Origin: Microbacterium sp. H1-D42
Lineage (GTDB): Bacteria > Actinomycetota > Actinomycetes > Actinomycetales > Microbacteriaceae
DNA length: 64,000 nucleotides
Assembly (NCBI RefSeq): GCF_022637555.1
Contig: NZ_CP093342.1
Coordinates: forward strand, 558,001 to 622,000
Direction of reading: 5' to 3'
This document shows, in pieces, positions 42,435 to 50,578 of the stretch (the first letter of the stretch is position 1; every line of letters starts with the position of its first letter). A program made the position numbers and the translations under genes. Under the pieces are notes generated by a model. The model saw only the letters and a list, made by a program, of their open reading frames with translations. It was not told the DNA's origin and ran no database searches.

Positions 42435-43321
42435 CCCTTGATCCCACTCGCAGCGATGCTCTCCACGATGTGGCGCTGCAGGAAGATGAAGATGATCAGG
42501 CAGGGGATGAAGCTGATCAGGGCCGCCGACATGATGTTCGACGTCGAGATCGTGTCGCTGTCGAGCGACGCGAGGCCGACCGTCAGCGTGCGCGCCTCAT
42601 CGGACTGGCCGATGATGAGCGGCCAGAGCAGATCGTTCCAGTGCCACAGGAAGACGAAGATGGCGAGGGTCGCGAGCACCGGCTTGATCAGCGGCAGCAC
42701 GATCTGCACGAAGGTGCGCCATTCGCCGGCACCGTCGATCCGTGCCGCGTCGAACAGCTCGTCCGGCATCCCCTTCACGAACTGGCGGATGAGGAACACC
42801 GCCTGCGCGTTCGCGAGCGTCGGCAGGATCAGTCCCCACAGGGTGTTCACGCCACCCCAGTCCGCGATCATGATGAACATCGGAATCAGCGTCGCCTGCA
42901 TCGGCACCATGAGGGTCGCGACGATCGACCACAACACGATGTTCTGGCCGGGGAATCGCTTGCGTGCCAGTGCGTAGGCGGCCATCGACGCCGTCAGCAG
43001 AATGACGACGACCGACACCACCGAGTACACGAGGGAGTTCCAGATCCACTGCGGGAAGGCGCCGACGTTGAAGATGCGCGTCAGGTTGTCGAAGGTGAAC
43101 TCGGACGGCCATGTGTACGGGATCGTCGGCGCGTGCTCGGGCGTCAGCGCGAGGATGACGACGGCGATCAGCGGGGCGACGGTGAACAGCGAGATGACGC
43201 TGAGGGCGATGATCGGCCACGGCTTCGTCTTCGGCCTGCGGCGGCGGGTGATGGGGCGTCGGCCACCGGGAGTCGTCGGGTCGGTGGCCGCGACGGGCGC
43301 TTCGAATGAGACGGTTGTCAT
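42431..43321 (-). CDS. Sugar ABC transporter permease, MalG type
   Basis: A 296-residue permease with six helices and the EAA loop ELFDAARIDGAGEWRTFVQIVLPLIKPVLAT. It pairs with the MalF-type protein encoded just upstream, overlapping it by ATGA. The transporter belongs to the CUT1 class for oligosaccharides. No ATPase gene is in the operon, so a shared MsiK-like ATPase encoded elsewhere must energise it, as is usual in actinobacteria. Confidence 0.92.
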   Translation of the reverse strand: MTTVSFEAPVAATDPTTPGGRRPITRRRRPKTKPWPIIALSVISLFTVAPLIAVVILALTPEHAPTIPYTWPSEFTFDNLTRIFNVGAFPQWIWNSLVYSVVSVVVILLTASMAAYALARKRFPGQNIVLWSIVATLMVPMQATLIPMFIMIADWGGVNTLWGLILPTLANAQAVFLIRQFVKGMPDELFDAARIDGAGEWRTFVQIVLPLIKPVLATLAIFVFLWHWNDLLWPLIIGQSDEARTLTVGLASLDSDTISTSNIMSAALISFIPCLIIFIFLQRHIVESIAASGIKG

Positions 43322-44247
43322 TTCTCTTCCCTGCCTTCGAAGAAGTAGCGCTGGATCAGCGAGAGGATGAGGACGATCGCGAACAGGACGAGTCCGATGG
43401 CGGCTGCGTAGCCGAAGTCGAAGAACCGGAAACCCTGGTCGAACAGGAAGTAGATGATGCTGTAGCTGGCGCGCGATGGCCCGCCGCCGGTCATGACGTA
43501 GATCGTGTCGAAGACCTGGAAGCCGACGATCGTCTCGATCACGAGCACGAAGAAGACCACGGGCTTCAGCAATGGCAGAGTGATGTGCCAGAAGGACTTC
43601 CAAGGTCCTGCGCCGTCGATGCGGGCGGCCTCATGCACCTCGGCGGGCTGCGCCTTGAGGCCGGCCAGGAAGATCAGCATCGAATACCCGAACCCCTTCC
43701 AGACAGCGACGGCGGCGAGGCTGGCGAGGACCAGCCACTGATCCCCGGTGAGGAACGGGATCGGACCCACGCCGACCGCGCCCAATGCGGCGTTCATCGG
43801 TCCGTCGGCGGCGAAGATCCACTTCCAGATGATGCCGGCGAGCACGAACGAGCTGAGATAGGGGATGAAGAGCAGGGCGCGGAACAGCGAACTGGTTCGG
43901 GAGAGCCCGTTGAGCAGGAGCCCGCCCACGAGCGATACGGCGATGATGAATGGGACGAAGATCGCAACATAGCCGATCGTCACCCACAGCGACTGCCAGA
44001 AGTGCGGATCCTGGAAGAGGCGGGTGTAGTTGTCGGCGCCGATGAACTCCACGTCGCCATTGAGGCGGTAGCGGGTGAGGCTCATCGCCCCGGCGCCGCC
44101 GATCGGGATGAACTTGAACACGACGAAGATCACGATCGTCGGCAGGACGAACAGCAGGCCGGCGATCGCCTCACGACGTCGTGCGGCGCGACTGCCGGGG
44201 CGCATCATCGCGTCGGACCGTCGGGATGCGGATGTTGCGGTGGACAT
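43318..44247 (-). CDS. Sugar ABC transporter permease, MalF type
   Basis: A 309-residue CUT1 permease: basic N-terminus, a first helix LLFVLPTIVIFVVFKFIP, and the EAA loop VHEAARIDGAGPWKSFWHITLPLLKPVVFF. The start at 44247 is taken because GAAGG lies nine bases upstream. A strong hairpin separates it from the binding-protein gene. It forms the channel with the MalG-type partner encoded next. Confidence 0.92.
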   Translation of the reverse strand: MSTATSASRRSDAMMRPGSRAARRREAIAGLLFVLPTIVIFVVFKFIPIGGAGAMSLTRYRLNGDVEFIGADNYTRLFQDPHFWQSLWVTIGYVAIFVPFIIAVSLVGGLLLNGLSRTSSLFRALLFIPYLSSFVLAGIIWKWIFAADGPMNAALGAVGVGPIPFLTGDQWLVLASLAAVAVWKGFGYSMLIFLAGLKAQPAEVHEAARIDGAGPWKSFWHITLPLLKPVVFFVLVIETIVGFQVFDTIYVMTGGGPSRASYSIIYFLFDQGFRFFDFGYAAAIGLVLFAIVLILSLIQRYFFEGREEK

Positions 44248-44279
44248 GAGGAGGCCCTTCTCGGCGGAAGTGTGGAAAG

Positions 44280-44315
44280 TGTGTGGGGGCCGTCGCGGGT
44301 CACGGCCCCCACACA
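44280..44315. repeat. Intercistronic hairpin after the sugar SBP gene
   Basis: A perfect 14-bp inverted repeat TGTGTGGGGGCCGT / ACGGCCCCCACACA with an 8-base loop, five bases after the stop of the binding-protein gene and 32 bases before the permease start. The position matches that of the unrelated hairpin at 10932-10968 in the other ABC operon. Confidence 0.85.
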
Positions 44316-44320
44316 AGTGG

Positions 44321-45598
44321 TCAGCTGCGCTCGAGGATCGCACGCGCCTCGGCGGCGGCCTTGTCGAGAGCCTCCTCGGGCGACAGATCGCCTCGCAGCG
44401 CGGACTGGATGTACGGTGCGAGCGCGGCCATCACGGGGCGTGCTGCCGGGCTGGGCTCGCCGGGGTTGGAGAACTCGAGCACCTCCTGCAGCGTCTCGTA
44501 GTCGGCACCCTCGCCCGGCGCGGGGACATCGGTGCGCGGCGAGAAGTTGCCGGACGCGACGCTCAGCTCGGTCTGGAACTCCGGCGTGGCGAGGTATTCC
44601 AGCACGGCGAGCGCAGCGGCGCGGTTCTCGTCCTTGTTGATCGACGTCAGCGAGAGCAGACCAGGATTGCCGAAGGTCACGCGCTCCTCGTTCTCGAACG
44701 GAAGGGCGACCTCGACACCCTCTCCGCCCACGGCGGCGCGCAGGGGCTCGACCTCAGCCGGCAGGCCGTTGGTATGGATGCCGACCTTGCCCGCGGCCCA
44801 CGGTGAGCCGTCGACGTTGATCGAGGCGGTCGGCGCTTCATCCGGCAGTCCGCCCATCTCGTACAGGTCGACGAGGAAAGAGAGCGCCTCGACACCGGCA
44901 TCCGAATCGAAGGCGATGTCCGAGCCGTCCTCGGTGAAGACGGTGCCGCCGGCCTGCCAGAGGAACGGGTAGAACGACAGGTTGAGCGTCTGCTCGGTGG
45001 TGCCGGCGTAGTCCATCACGGCGATGCCCTTCTGCGCCAGGATCGGCGCGGCCTCGAGCACCTCGTCCCACGTGTCGGGGACCTCGAGGCCGGCATCCTC
45101 GAAGATCTTGGTGTTGACGACGTTGGTGGCGACGTTCTGGAAGATCGGCAGACCGTACAGCTTGCCGTCGAAGGTGGTCGCCTTCAACGAGCTGGGCACG
45201 AACGCGTCGCGCTCGGACTCGGGCAGGGCGTCGTCGATCGGCAGCACGCCGCCGACGTTCAGGTACGTGGCCGCCATGTCGGGGGTGACCAGGGCGAGAT
45301 CCGGTCCGGAGTTGGCGGCGAGAGCTGCGGAGATCTTCTCATCCCGCTTGGCGAACGGCTGCAGCTCGATGCTCAGGTCGACTCCGGGGTTCGCGTCCTC
45401 GATGTCCTTCTCGACGCCGGTCCAGAACTCCTTGCTGGCGGCCTCGTCCTTGATGACGGGGTACATCCACATGGTGACCTCACCCGAGACCTCGCCGTCA
45501 GCGGCGGGTTCGGACGAAGAGTCGTTGGACGAGCAGGCGGTCAGCACGAGTGCTGCTGCCGCGGTGAGGGCCGCCGCGCGGGCGATGCGGTGCGTCAT
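44321..45598 (-). CDS. Sugar ABC transporter substrate-binding lipoprotein
   Basis: A 425-residue extracellular solute-binding protein of family 1. The signal peptide ends in the lipobox VLTACSSN, with the lipidated Cys near 22. Typical segments include GEVTMWMYPVIKDEAASKEFWTGVEKDIEDANPGVDL and the late DENRAAALAVLEYLATPEFQ. It binds an oligosaccharide, here probably a fucosylated or sulfated one given the neighbours. A hairpin follows its stop, which may favour its higher expression. Confidence 0.92.
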   Translation of the reverse strand: MTHRIARAAALTAAAALVLTACSSNDSSSEPAADGEVSGEVTMWMYPVIKDEAASKEFWTGVEKDIEDANPGVDLSIELQPFAKRDEKISAALAANSGPDLALVTPDMAATYLNVGGVLPIDDALPESERDAFVPSSLKATTFDGKLYGLPIFQNVATNVVNTKIFEDAGLEVPDTWDEVLEAAPILAQKGIAVMDYAGTTEQTLNLSFYPFLWQAGGTVFTEDGSDIAFDSDAGVEALSFLVDLYEMGGLPDEAPTASINVDGSPWAAGKVGIHTNGLPAEVEPLRAAVGGEGVEVALPFENEERVTFGNPGLLSLTSINKDENRAAALAVLEYLATPEFQTELSVASGNFSPRTDVPAPGEGADYETLQEVLEFSNPGEPSPAARPVMAALAPYIQSALRGDLSPEEALDKAAAEARAILERS

Positions 45599-45625
45599 TG
45601 CAGGGATCTCTCTTTCGGGGTGGGT

Positions 45626-46996
45626 TCAGATCGCGAGCGCGGCGTCCGCGGTCGGGCGTGCGCGAACGATCTGAGCGAGGGTGGACAGTGCTTGGGCATG
45701 GCGGGGTGAGGTGGGCTGCGAGAGCAGCGGATCATCGACCCGCCGCATCCAGTCCTGGAGGGCCTCGGCGAGTTCGGCGATCCGATCTGCATAGGCAGTG
45801 TCGTCGATGCGGTTGTCGAGTTCGTTCGGGTCGGTCCGCAGATCGTAGAACTCCAGCACGGGGCTGGTGCCGATCGTCGGCCCGCGCAGATCGACCGGCA
45901 CGCTGCGGTGCATCCACGACTGCGTCGGGTCCATCGCCTGCGGAGCGTTCGACAGATTGAGGATCAACTTGGCATCCGACGAGCGCACCGATCGCTTGGG
46001 ATCGAAGTAGGTATGGTACGTCAGCTGCCCGAACGCGTGCTCGCGGGCGGGCACGTCGTCCTCGACCAGCGGGACGAGACTGCTGCCTGCGACGTCGGCG
46101 ACGGGGCCTGCCGAGGTCAGTTCCATCAGCGTCGGCAGGACGTCGACATGGCTCACGAGTCCGCCGATGCGGCGAGCCGCCCATAGCGGGCGGCCGGGCA
46201 CGCGGATGATCAGCGCCACGCCCACGCCGGCGTCATACAGCGTGCACTTCGCGCGGGGGAGTGCGAGGCCATGATCGGTGGTGAAGACGACCACGGTGTC
46301 CTCATCGAGCCCCAGTCGCTCCAGCGTGGCGAGGATCGAGCCGACTCCCTCATCCATGTAGCGCACGGCGCCCTGCAGCTCCGCGATCTCCGCGCGGGCC
46401 TCATCTGTCGCGGCCAGGTACGACGGCACCGAGACGCCGTCGGCAGAGTCGGGATCGACGGCATCGCCGAGGAATCCCATGATGCCGGTGTCATCGCGGT
46501 CGGAGGGTGTGCGGTGCGGCTCATGGAAGCCGACCTGCAGGTAGAACGGGCGCTCGGAGGTCGCGGCCAGCGCCAGCGCCTCCTGCGCCCGCGCGACGAC
46601 GGTGTCACGATCACTGGCGGTGCGTGCGCGGTCGAAGCCGAGGCGTGTGGCGATCTGGTCGTCCGGCAGGTCGGCGGACTCGTGGTGCACGCCGATCAAC
46701 TCGGTGCGGTACCCCTGGTCGCGCAGGCGGTGCGCGATGTGGGTGCTCGGGTCGATCAGATCCCAGCCGAACGGCTGGTGCGCCAAGCCCAGCACACCGT
46801 GCTGCTGCGGGTAGTTCCCGGTGAACAGCGAGGCCCGGGCCGGGCTGCAGTGCGGAGCGGTGGCGAATGCCGATTCGAACAGCGTGGCACCATCGGCGAG
46901 CGCGTCGATGTGCGGGGTGCTCACGGTCTCCACGCCGTATGCGCCGGCGAATCGACCGAGGTCGTGGCAGTGCAGGATGAGGATGCTGCGAGACAT
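45626..46996 (-). CDS. Type I sulfatase, cytoplasmic
   Basis: A 456-residue sulfatase. The formylglycine motif is CSPAR with Cys at 50, followed by ASLFTGNYPQQHGVLGL; the N-terminal metal residues are in LILHCHDLG (a His-Asp pair in place of Asp-Asp). TTDHGLALPRAKCTLYDAGVGVALII supplies a further metal ligand. It should remove sulfate from a sugar. It has no signal peptide, so it acts after import; activation needs a formylglycine-generating enzyme, which is not in this window. It lies one base from the hydroxyacid dehydrogenase gene. Confidence 0.9.
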   Translation of the reverse strand: MSRSILILHCHDLGRFAGAYGVETVSTPHIDALADGATLFESAFATAPHCSPARASLFTGNYPQQHGVLGLAHQPFGWDLIDPSTHIAHRLRDQGYRTELIGVHHESADLPDDQIATRLGFDRARTASDRDTVVARAQEALALAATSERPFYLQVGFHEPHRTPSDRDDTGIMGFLGDAVDPDSADGVSVPSYLAATDEARAEIAELQGAVRYMDEGVGSILATLERLGLDEDTVVVFTTDHGLALPRAKCTLYDAGVGVALIIRVPGRPLWAARRIGGLVSHVDVLPTLMELTSAGPVADVAGSSLVPLVEDDVPAREHAFGQLTYHTYFDPKRSVRSSDAKLILNLSNAPQAMDPTQSWMHRSVPVDLRGPTIGTSPVLEFYDLRTDPNELDNRIDDTAYADRIAELAEALQDWMRRVDDPLLSQPTSPRHAQALSTLAQIVRARPTADAALAI

Positions 46997-46997
46997 C

Positions 46998-48029
46998 TCA
47001 GCCCATCCTTTCGAGAGTCGCGCGGGTCACTGCGTGCTGAAGGGGGGCGCCGGCCCGGAAGCGGGCGACCTCGTCGACGACGATGCGGCCTGCGCGAGCG
47101 CGCGACTCCGCCGTGGCGCCACCGACGTGACCGGTGAGCAGTGCGTTCGGCAGGCTGCGCCAGCGGTCGTCCGTGGCGACAGGCTCCGGATCGAAGACAT
47201 CGAGTGCCGCGTCGATTCGACAGGATGCCACTTCCTCGTAGAGGGCGTCCTCATCGACAAGGGAACTGCGGGCGGTGTTGATGAGCGACGTCCCATCGCG
47301 CAGCAGCGCGAGCTCGCGCCGCCCGATCATGCCGCGGGTCTCGTCGGTGGCGGGCGCGTGCAGCGCCACGACATCGCTGGAGGCGAGCAGTTCGTCGAGG
47401 CCGAGAACGTGCGGGTGCAGTGGATCCGAGTCGGTCACGTAGGGGTCGTAGACGCGCACGTCGGCACCGAGAGCTGCGCACATTCGGATGTACTCGCGAC
47501 CCGTGCGAGACGCGCCGACGACGCCGATGCGGGCACCAGAGATCTCGCGGGCGCGGGAGATTGTGCGGGCCTCATCCCAGGCGGCGCCCGTCCGCAGCGC
47601 GTGATCCATGCGGTGCACTCGGCGCAGCAGCGACAGAGTGAGGGTGAGAGACATCTCGGCCACAGCGGGCGACATGGCGGCGCCGGACTGGGTGATCGGG
47701 ATGTCGGCGTTCCAGAAATCATCGGTGACGAGGGCCCGCACCGAGGAGGCAGCGTTGACGACCAGATCGAGTCGCGGCATGCGAGCCAGCAGCGCGGCGT
47801 CGAATGCCGGGAATCCCCACGCGACCACGGCGATGTCGATGTGTCGCAGGTCTGCGTCCGCGATGTCGGCGGGGTCGATGATGTCGATCGACTCGGTGAT
47901 GTCGGCGAGCGCCGCAGCGGGGCCCGCAGGGAAGAATGCGGCGCGCTCGTGGGGCGCGATGCTCACCAGGAGGCGGGGCTCTGTGCCCGGCACTTCACTG
48001 TGGTGCTGGCGGACGGCTTCGTTCGGCAT
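46998..48029 (-). CDS. 2-hydroxyacid dehydrogenase, paralogue
   Basis: A 343-residue dehydrogenase. The fold shows ARIGVVGASRTGREYIRMCAALGADV, the Arg in NTARSSLVD (Arg then Ser in place of Gly), the acid in DVFDPEPV and the His in TGHVGGATAE (Thr-Gly-His replacing Thr-Pro-His). It resembles the enzyme at 33632-34636, most clearly over SSVRALVTDDFWNADIPIT. It is the first gene of the sugar operon; its ATG follows a possible -10, TTGAAT, by seven bases, and TTGACA of the ROK palindrome lies 17 bases before that. Confidence 0.85.
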   Translation of the reverse strand: MPNEAVRQHHSEVPGTEPRLLVSIAPHERAAFFPAGPAAALADITESIDIIDPADIADADLRHIDIAVVAWGFPAFDAALLARMPRLDLVVNAASSVRALVTDDFWNADIPITQSGAAMSPAVAEMSLTLTLSLLRRVHRMDHALRTGAAWDEARTISRAREISGARIGVVGASRTGREYIRMCAALGADVRVYDPYVTDSDPLHPHVLGLDELLASSDVVALHAPATDETRGMIGRRELALLRDGTSLINTARSSLVDEDALYEEVASCRIDAALDVFDPEPVATDDRWRSLPNALLTGHVGGATAESRARAGRIVVDEVARFRAGAPLQHAVTRATLERMG

Positions 48030-48056
48030 GCCGAGAATTCAATCAGCCCAGATTCG

Positions 48057-48073
48057 TTTTGTCAATGACAAAA
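48057..48073. promoter_or_regulatory. Candidate ROK operator, site 2
   Basis: A perfect palindrome TTTTGTCA-A-TGACAAAA between the divergent dehydrogenase and ROK genes. It includes TTGACA on the minus strand as the -35 of the sugar operon, so binding would repress it directly. Site 1 is at 39859-39875. Confidence 0.75.
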
Positions 48074-48114
48074 ATAATAGAATGAGGGACACGGCGAACG
48101 GCGGGAGAGACGGC

Positions 48115-49290
48115 GTGAATGCGATGGCATCGAATGCAGAGGTGCAGCGGTCCGCGGCACGCGTGGGCAGCAAGGCGCTGATCCGCGAGATCAACGAGGC
48201 CCTGGTGCTGGACGTCGTTCGCCGACGCGGCGAGACCTCGCGTGCGGAGATCACTGCCATCACCGGCCTGAGTCCCGCGACCGTCACGGGGATCACGGCG
48301 CAGCTGGTGGGGGACGGACTGCTCATCGAGAGTCAGGTGCTGCGCGGCACCGGCGGACGCCCCGCGCGTCTGCTCCAGCTCGGCAGCGTCGCGGTCGTCG
48401 CGGCCGGCGTGCGGCTTTCCATCGACAGCGTGGAGGTCGTGCTCGTCGATCTGCGCGGCGACGTGGTCGCCACGCATCAGGAGTCGCTGCAGAACGTCTC
48501 GCCGGATGCCGCGGCTGACGCTGTCGCGGCCGCCGTCAGCGCCGTGCGCGAACGCGTTGCAGACGCTCGGATGCTCGGAGTGAGCGTCGCACTGTCGGGC
48601 ATCGTCGATCGCCCTCGCGGCATCGTGCGACACAGCGGTTCGTTCGGCTGGCATGACGTGCCGTTCGCCGAAATGGTCGCGCAGCGTTGCAGCACACGCG
48701 TGGTGATCGACAGCCTGGTGAACGCGTTCGCCACCGGGCTGCTGCTGCTCGACGACGATCTCGCCGAGCGCGATGCGATCATCTTCAGCGTGGGGGTGAG
48801 TCTGGGCGCGTCGGTGCTCGTGGGTGGTCGGATCCACCGCGGACATGCGGGCGCCGCCGGGGGCTTCGCCCACGGTGCGCCCGGGCCGCGCGATGAGGCC
48901 AGGCCATGCCACTGTGGTGACGTCGGGTGCCTGGAGACGTGGAGCAGCATCGGGGGCATGCGCGCCGAGATCGAGCGTCGCGGAAGCGCGGGCGATGCCC
49001 TGGATGGCCAGGAGGCTGGTGCGGTGCTCGACGACGGCGGTCGCCATCTCGGCATCGCCATGGCGAACACAGCCAAGATGTTCGGACCCGAGCAGCTGGT
49101 TCTCGTGCAGGCGCCGGAACTGGAGGGGACGGCGTTCGAGCGCGCGTGCCGCGAAGCCTTCACCCTCGAGTACGCGCACAGCGAGACGCCTGCTCCGCCG
49201 CTGGCGCTGACCCCCGCCGACACCGATGTCTTCGCCCGCGGGGCCGGCTACGGCATGATCAACGAGCTCTTCACCGCCGACGCTCGCTGA
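48115..49290 (+). CDS. ROK family transcriptional regulator
   Basis: A regulator of about 391 residues. The N-terminal winged helix (VLDVVRRRGETSRAEITAITGLSPATVTGITAQLVGDGLLIE) is followed by the sugar-kinase-fold domain with the ROK zinc motif CHCGDVGCLETW near 265. ROK repressors respond to sugars. The GTG at 48115 is chosen because GGGAGA lies before it and TAGAAT (48078-48083) would start transcription near 48090; an in-frame ATG at 48082 is upstream of that. The nearby palindrome and its partner at 39859 suggest it controls the sulfatase-importer operon and the fucosidase locus. Confidence 0.9.
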   Translation: MNAMASNAEVQRSAARVGSKALIREINEALVLDVVRRRGETSRAEITAITGLSPATVTGITAQLVGDGLLIESQVLRGTGGRPARLLQLGSVAVVAAGVRLSIDSVEVVLVDLRGDVVATHQESLQNVSPDAAADAVAAAVSAVRERVADARMLGVSVALSGIVDRPRGIVRHSGSFGWHDVPFAEMVAQRCSTRVVIDSLVNAFATGLLLLDDDLAERDAIIFSVGVSLGASVLVGGRIHRGHAGAAGGFAHGAPGPRDEARPCHCGDVGCLETWSSIGGMRAEIERRGSAGDALDGQEAGAVLDDGGRHLGIAMANTAKMFGPEQLVLVQAPELEGTAFERACREAFTLEYAHSETPAPPLALTPADTDVFARGAGYGMINELFTADAR

Positions 49291-49357
49291 GTTGGTGCTC
49301 GCGCAGTTCTCTGGCGCCCCCGAGGTTGCGCTTGCGCACAGAACCTGGTTTTATGGC

Positions 49358-49371
49358 GGAAAGCGCTTACC
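49358..49371. promoter_or_regulatory. LacI-type operator GGAAAGCGCTTACC
   Basis: The centre AAGCGCTT is a perfect palindrome with CG at its middle, the standard form for LacI/GalR proteins. It lies 50 bases before the first gene of the oxidoreductase-DUF993 operon, so the LacI protein encoded at the operon's far end is the likely ligand. Confidence 0.75.
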
Positions 49372-49420
49372 CAGTCGGGTGTAGCGCGATGACTTCCAGC
49401 AACTGAGAGAACGGACCACC

Positions 49421-50578
49421 ATGACCGACGTGCGTGAGATCGGCATCATCATGAACGGCGTCTCCGGACGCATGGGCTACCGCCAGCACCTGGTGCGCTC
49501 GATCCTCGCGATCCGCGACCAGGGCGGCATCGAACTCTCCGACGGCACCCGCGTCACCGTCAAGCCGATCCTCGTCGGACGCAGCGAAGCCAAGCTCGCC
49601 GAGCTCGCCGCGAAGCACGACATCGCCGACTACACCACTGACCTCGACGCGGCGCTCGCCGACCCGCAGTGGGAGATCTACGCCGACTTCCTCGTGACCA
49701 AGGCTCGCGCCACGGCGATCCGCAAGGCCATCGCGGCGGGCAAGGCGATCTACACCGAGAAGCCCACCGCCGAGTCGCTCGAAGAAGCCCTCGAACTCGC
49801 CAGCCTCGCCAAGGCCGCAGGCGTGAAGACCGGCGTCGTGCACGACAAGCTCTACCTGCCCGGTCTGCAGAAGCTCAAGCGCCTCATCGACTCCGGCTTC
49901 TTCGGACGCATCCTCTCGGTGCGAGGCGAGTTCGGCTACTGGGTGTTCGAGGGCGACTGGCAGCCCGCGCAGCGGCCCAGCTGGAACTACCGCACCGAAG
50001 ACGGCGGCGGCATCATCACCGACATGTTCCCGCACTGGAACTACGTGCTCGAGAACCTGTTCGGCGAGGTCAAGAGCGTCTACGCGCAGGCCGCCGTGCA
50101 CATCGCCGACCGCTGGGATGAGAAGGGCGAACACTACACCGCCACCGCCGAAGACGCCGCCTACGGCATCTTCGAGATAGAGGGCGGCATCATCGCCGAG
50201 ATCAACTCCTCGTGGACCGTGCGCGTGAACCGCGACGAGCTGGTCGAGTTCCAGGTCGACGGCACCCACGGCTCGGCCGTCGTCGGACTGTTCGGCTGCA
50301 AGATCCAGCCGCGCAACGCCACCCCGAAGCCGGTCTGGAACCCCGACCTCGAAGACACGCACGACTACGACGCCGACTGGCAGAACGTCCCCACCAACGA
50401 CGTCTTCCTCAACGGCTTCCGCCAGCAGTGGGAGGAGTACCTGGAGTCGTACGTGCTCGGCACCGAGTACGCCTTCGACCTGCTGGCCGGCGCCAAGGGC
50501 GTGCAGTTCGCCGAGGCCGGCCTCACCTCCAGCGCCGAGGGCCGCAAGGTCGTGCTCGACCAGTTGAGCCTGTCATGA
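49421..50578 (+). CDS. Gfo/Idh/MocA family oxidoreductase
   Basis: A 385-residue oxidoreductase. It opens IGIIMNGVSGRMGYRQHL and has the catalytic-Lys motif YTEKPTAESLEEALELA, so unlike the enzyme at 41562 it looks catalytically normal. The C-terminal domain contains GGGIITDMFPHWNYVLENLFGEVKSV. It should oxidise or reduce a sugar or inositol derivative with NAD(P). Its stop overlaps the DUF993 start by four bases. It heads a four-gene operon behind a LacI-type operator. Confidence 0.9.
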   Translation: MTDVREIGIIMNGVSGRMGYRQHLVRSILAIRDQGGIELSDGTRVTVKPILVGRSEAKLAELAAKHDIADYTTDLDAALADPQWEIYADFLVTKARATAIRKAIAAGKAIYTEKPTAESLEEALELASLAKAAGVKTGVVHDKLYLPGLQKLKRLIDSGFFGRILSVRGEFGYWVFEGDWQPAQRPSWNYRTEDGGGIITDMFPHWNYVLENLFGEVKSVYAQAAVHIADRWDEKGEHYTATAEDAAYGIFEIEGGIIAEINSSWTVRVNRDELVEFQVDGTHGSAVVGLFGCKIQPRNATPKPVWNPDLEDTHDYDADWQNVPTNDVFLNGFRQQWEEYLESYVLGTEYAFDLLAGAKGVQFAEAGLTSSAEGRKVVLDQLSLS

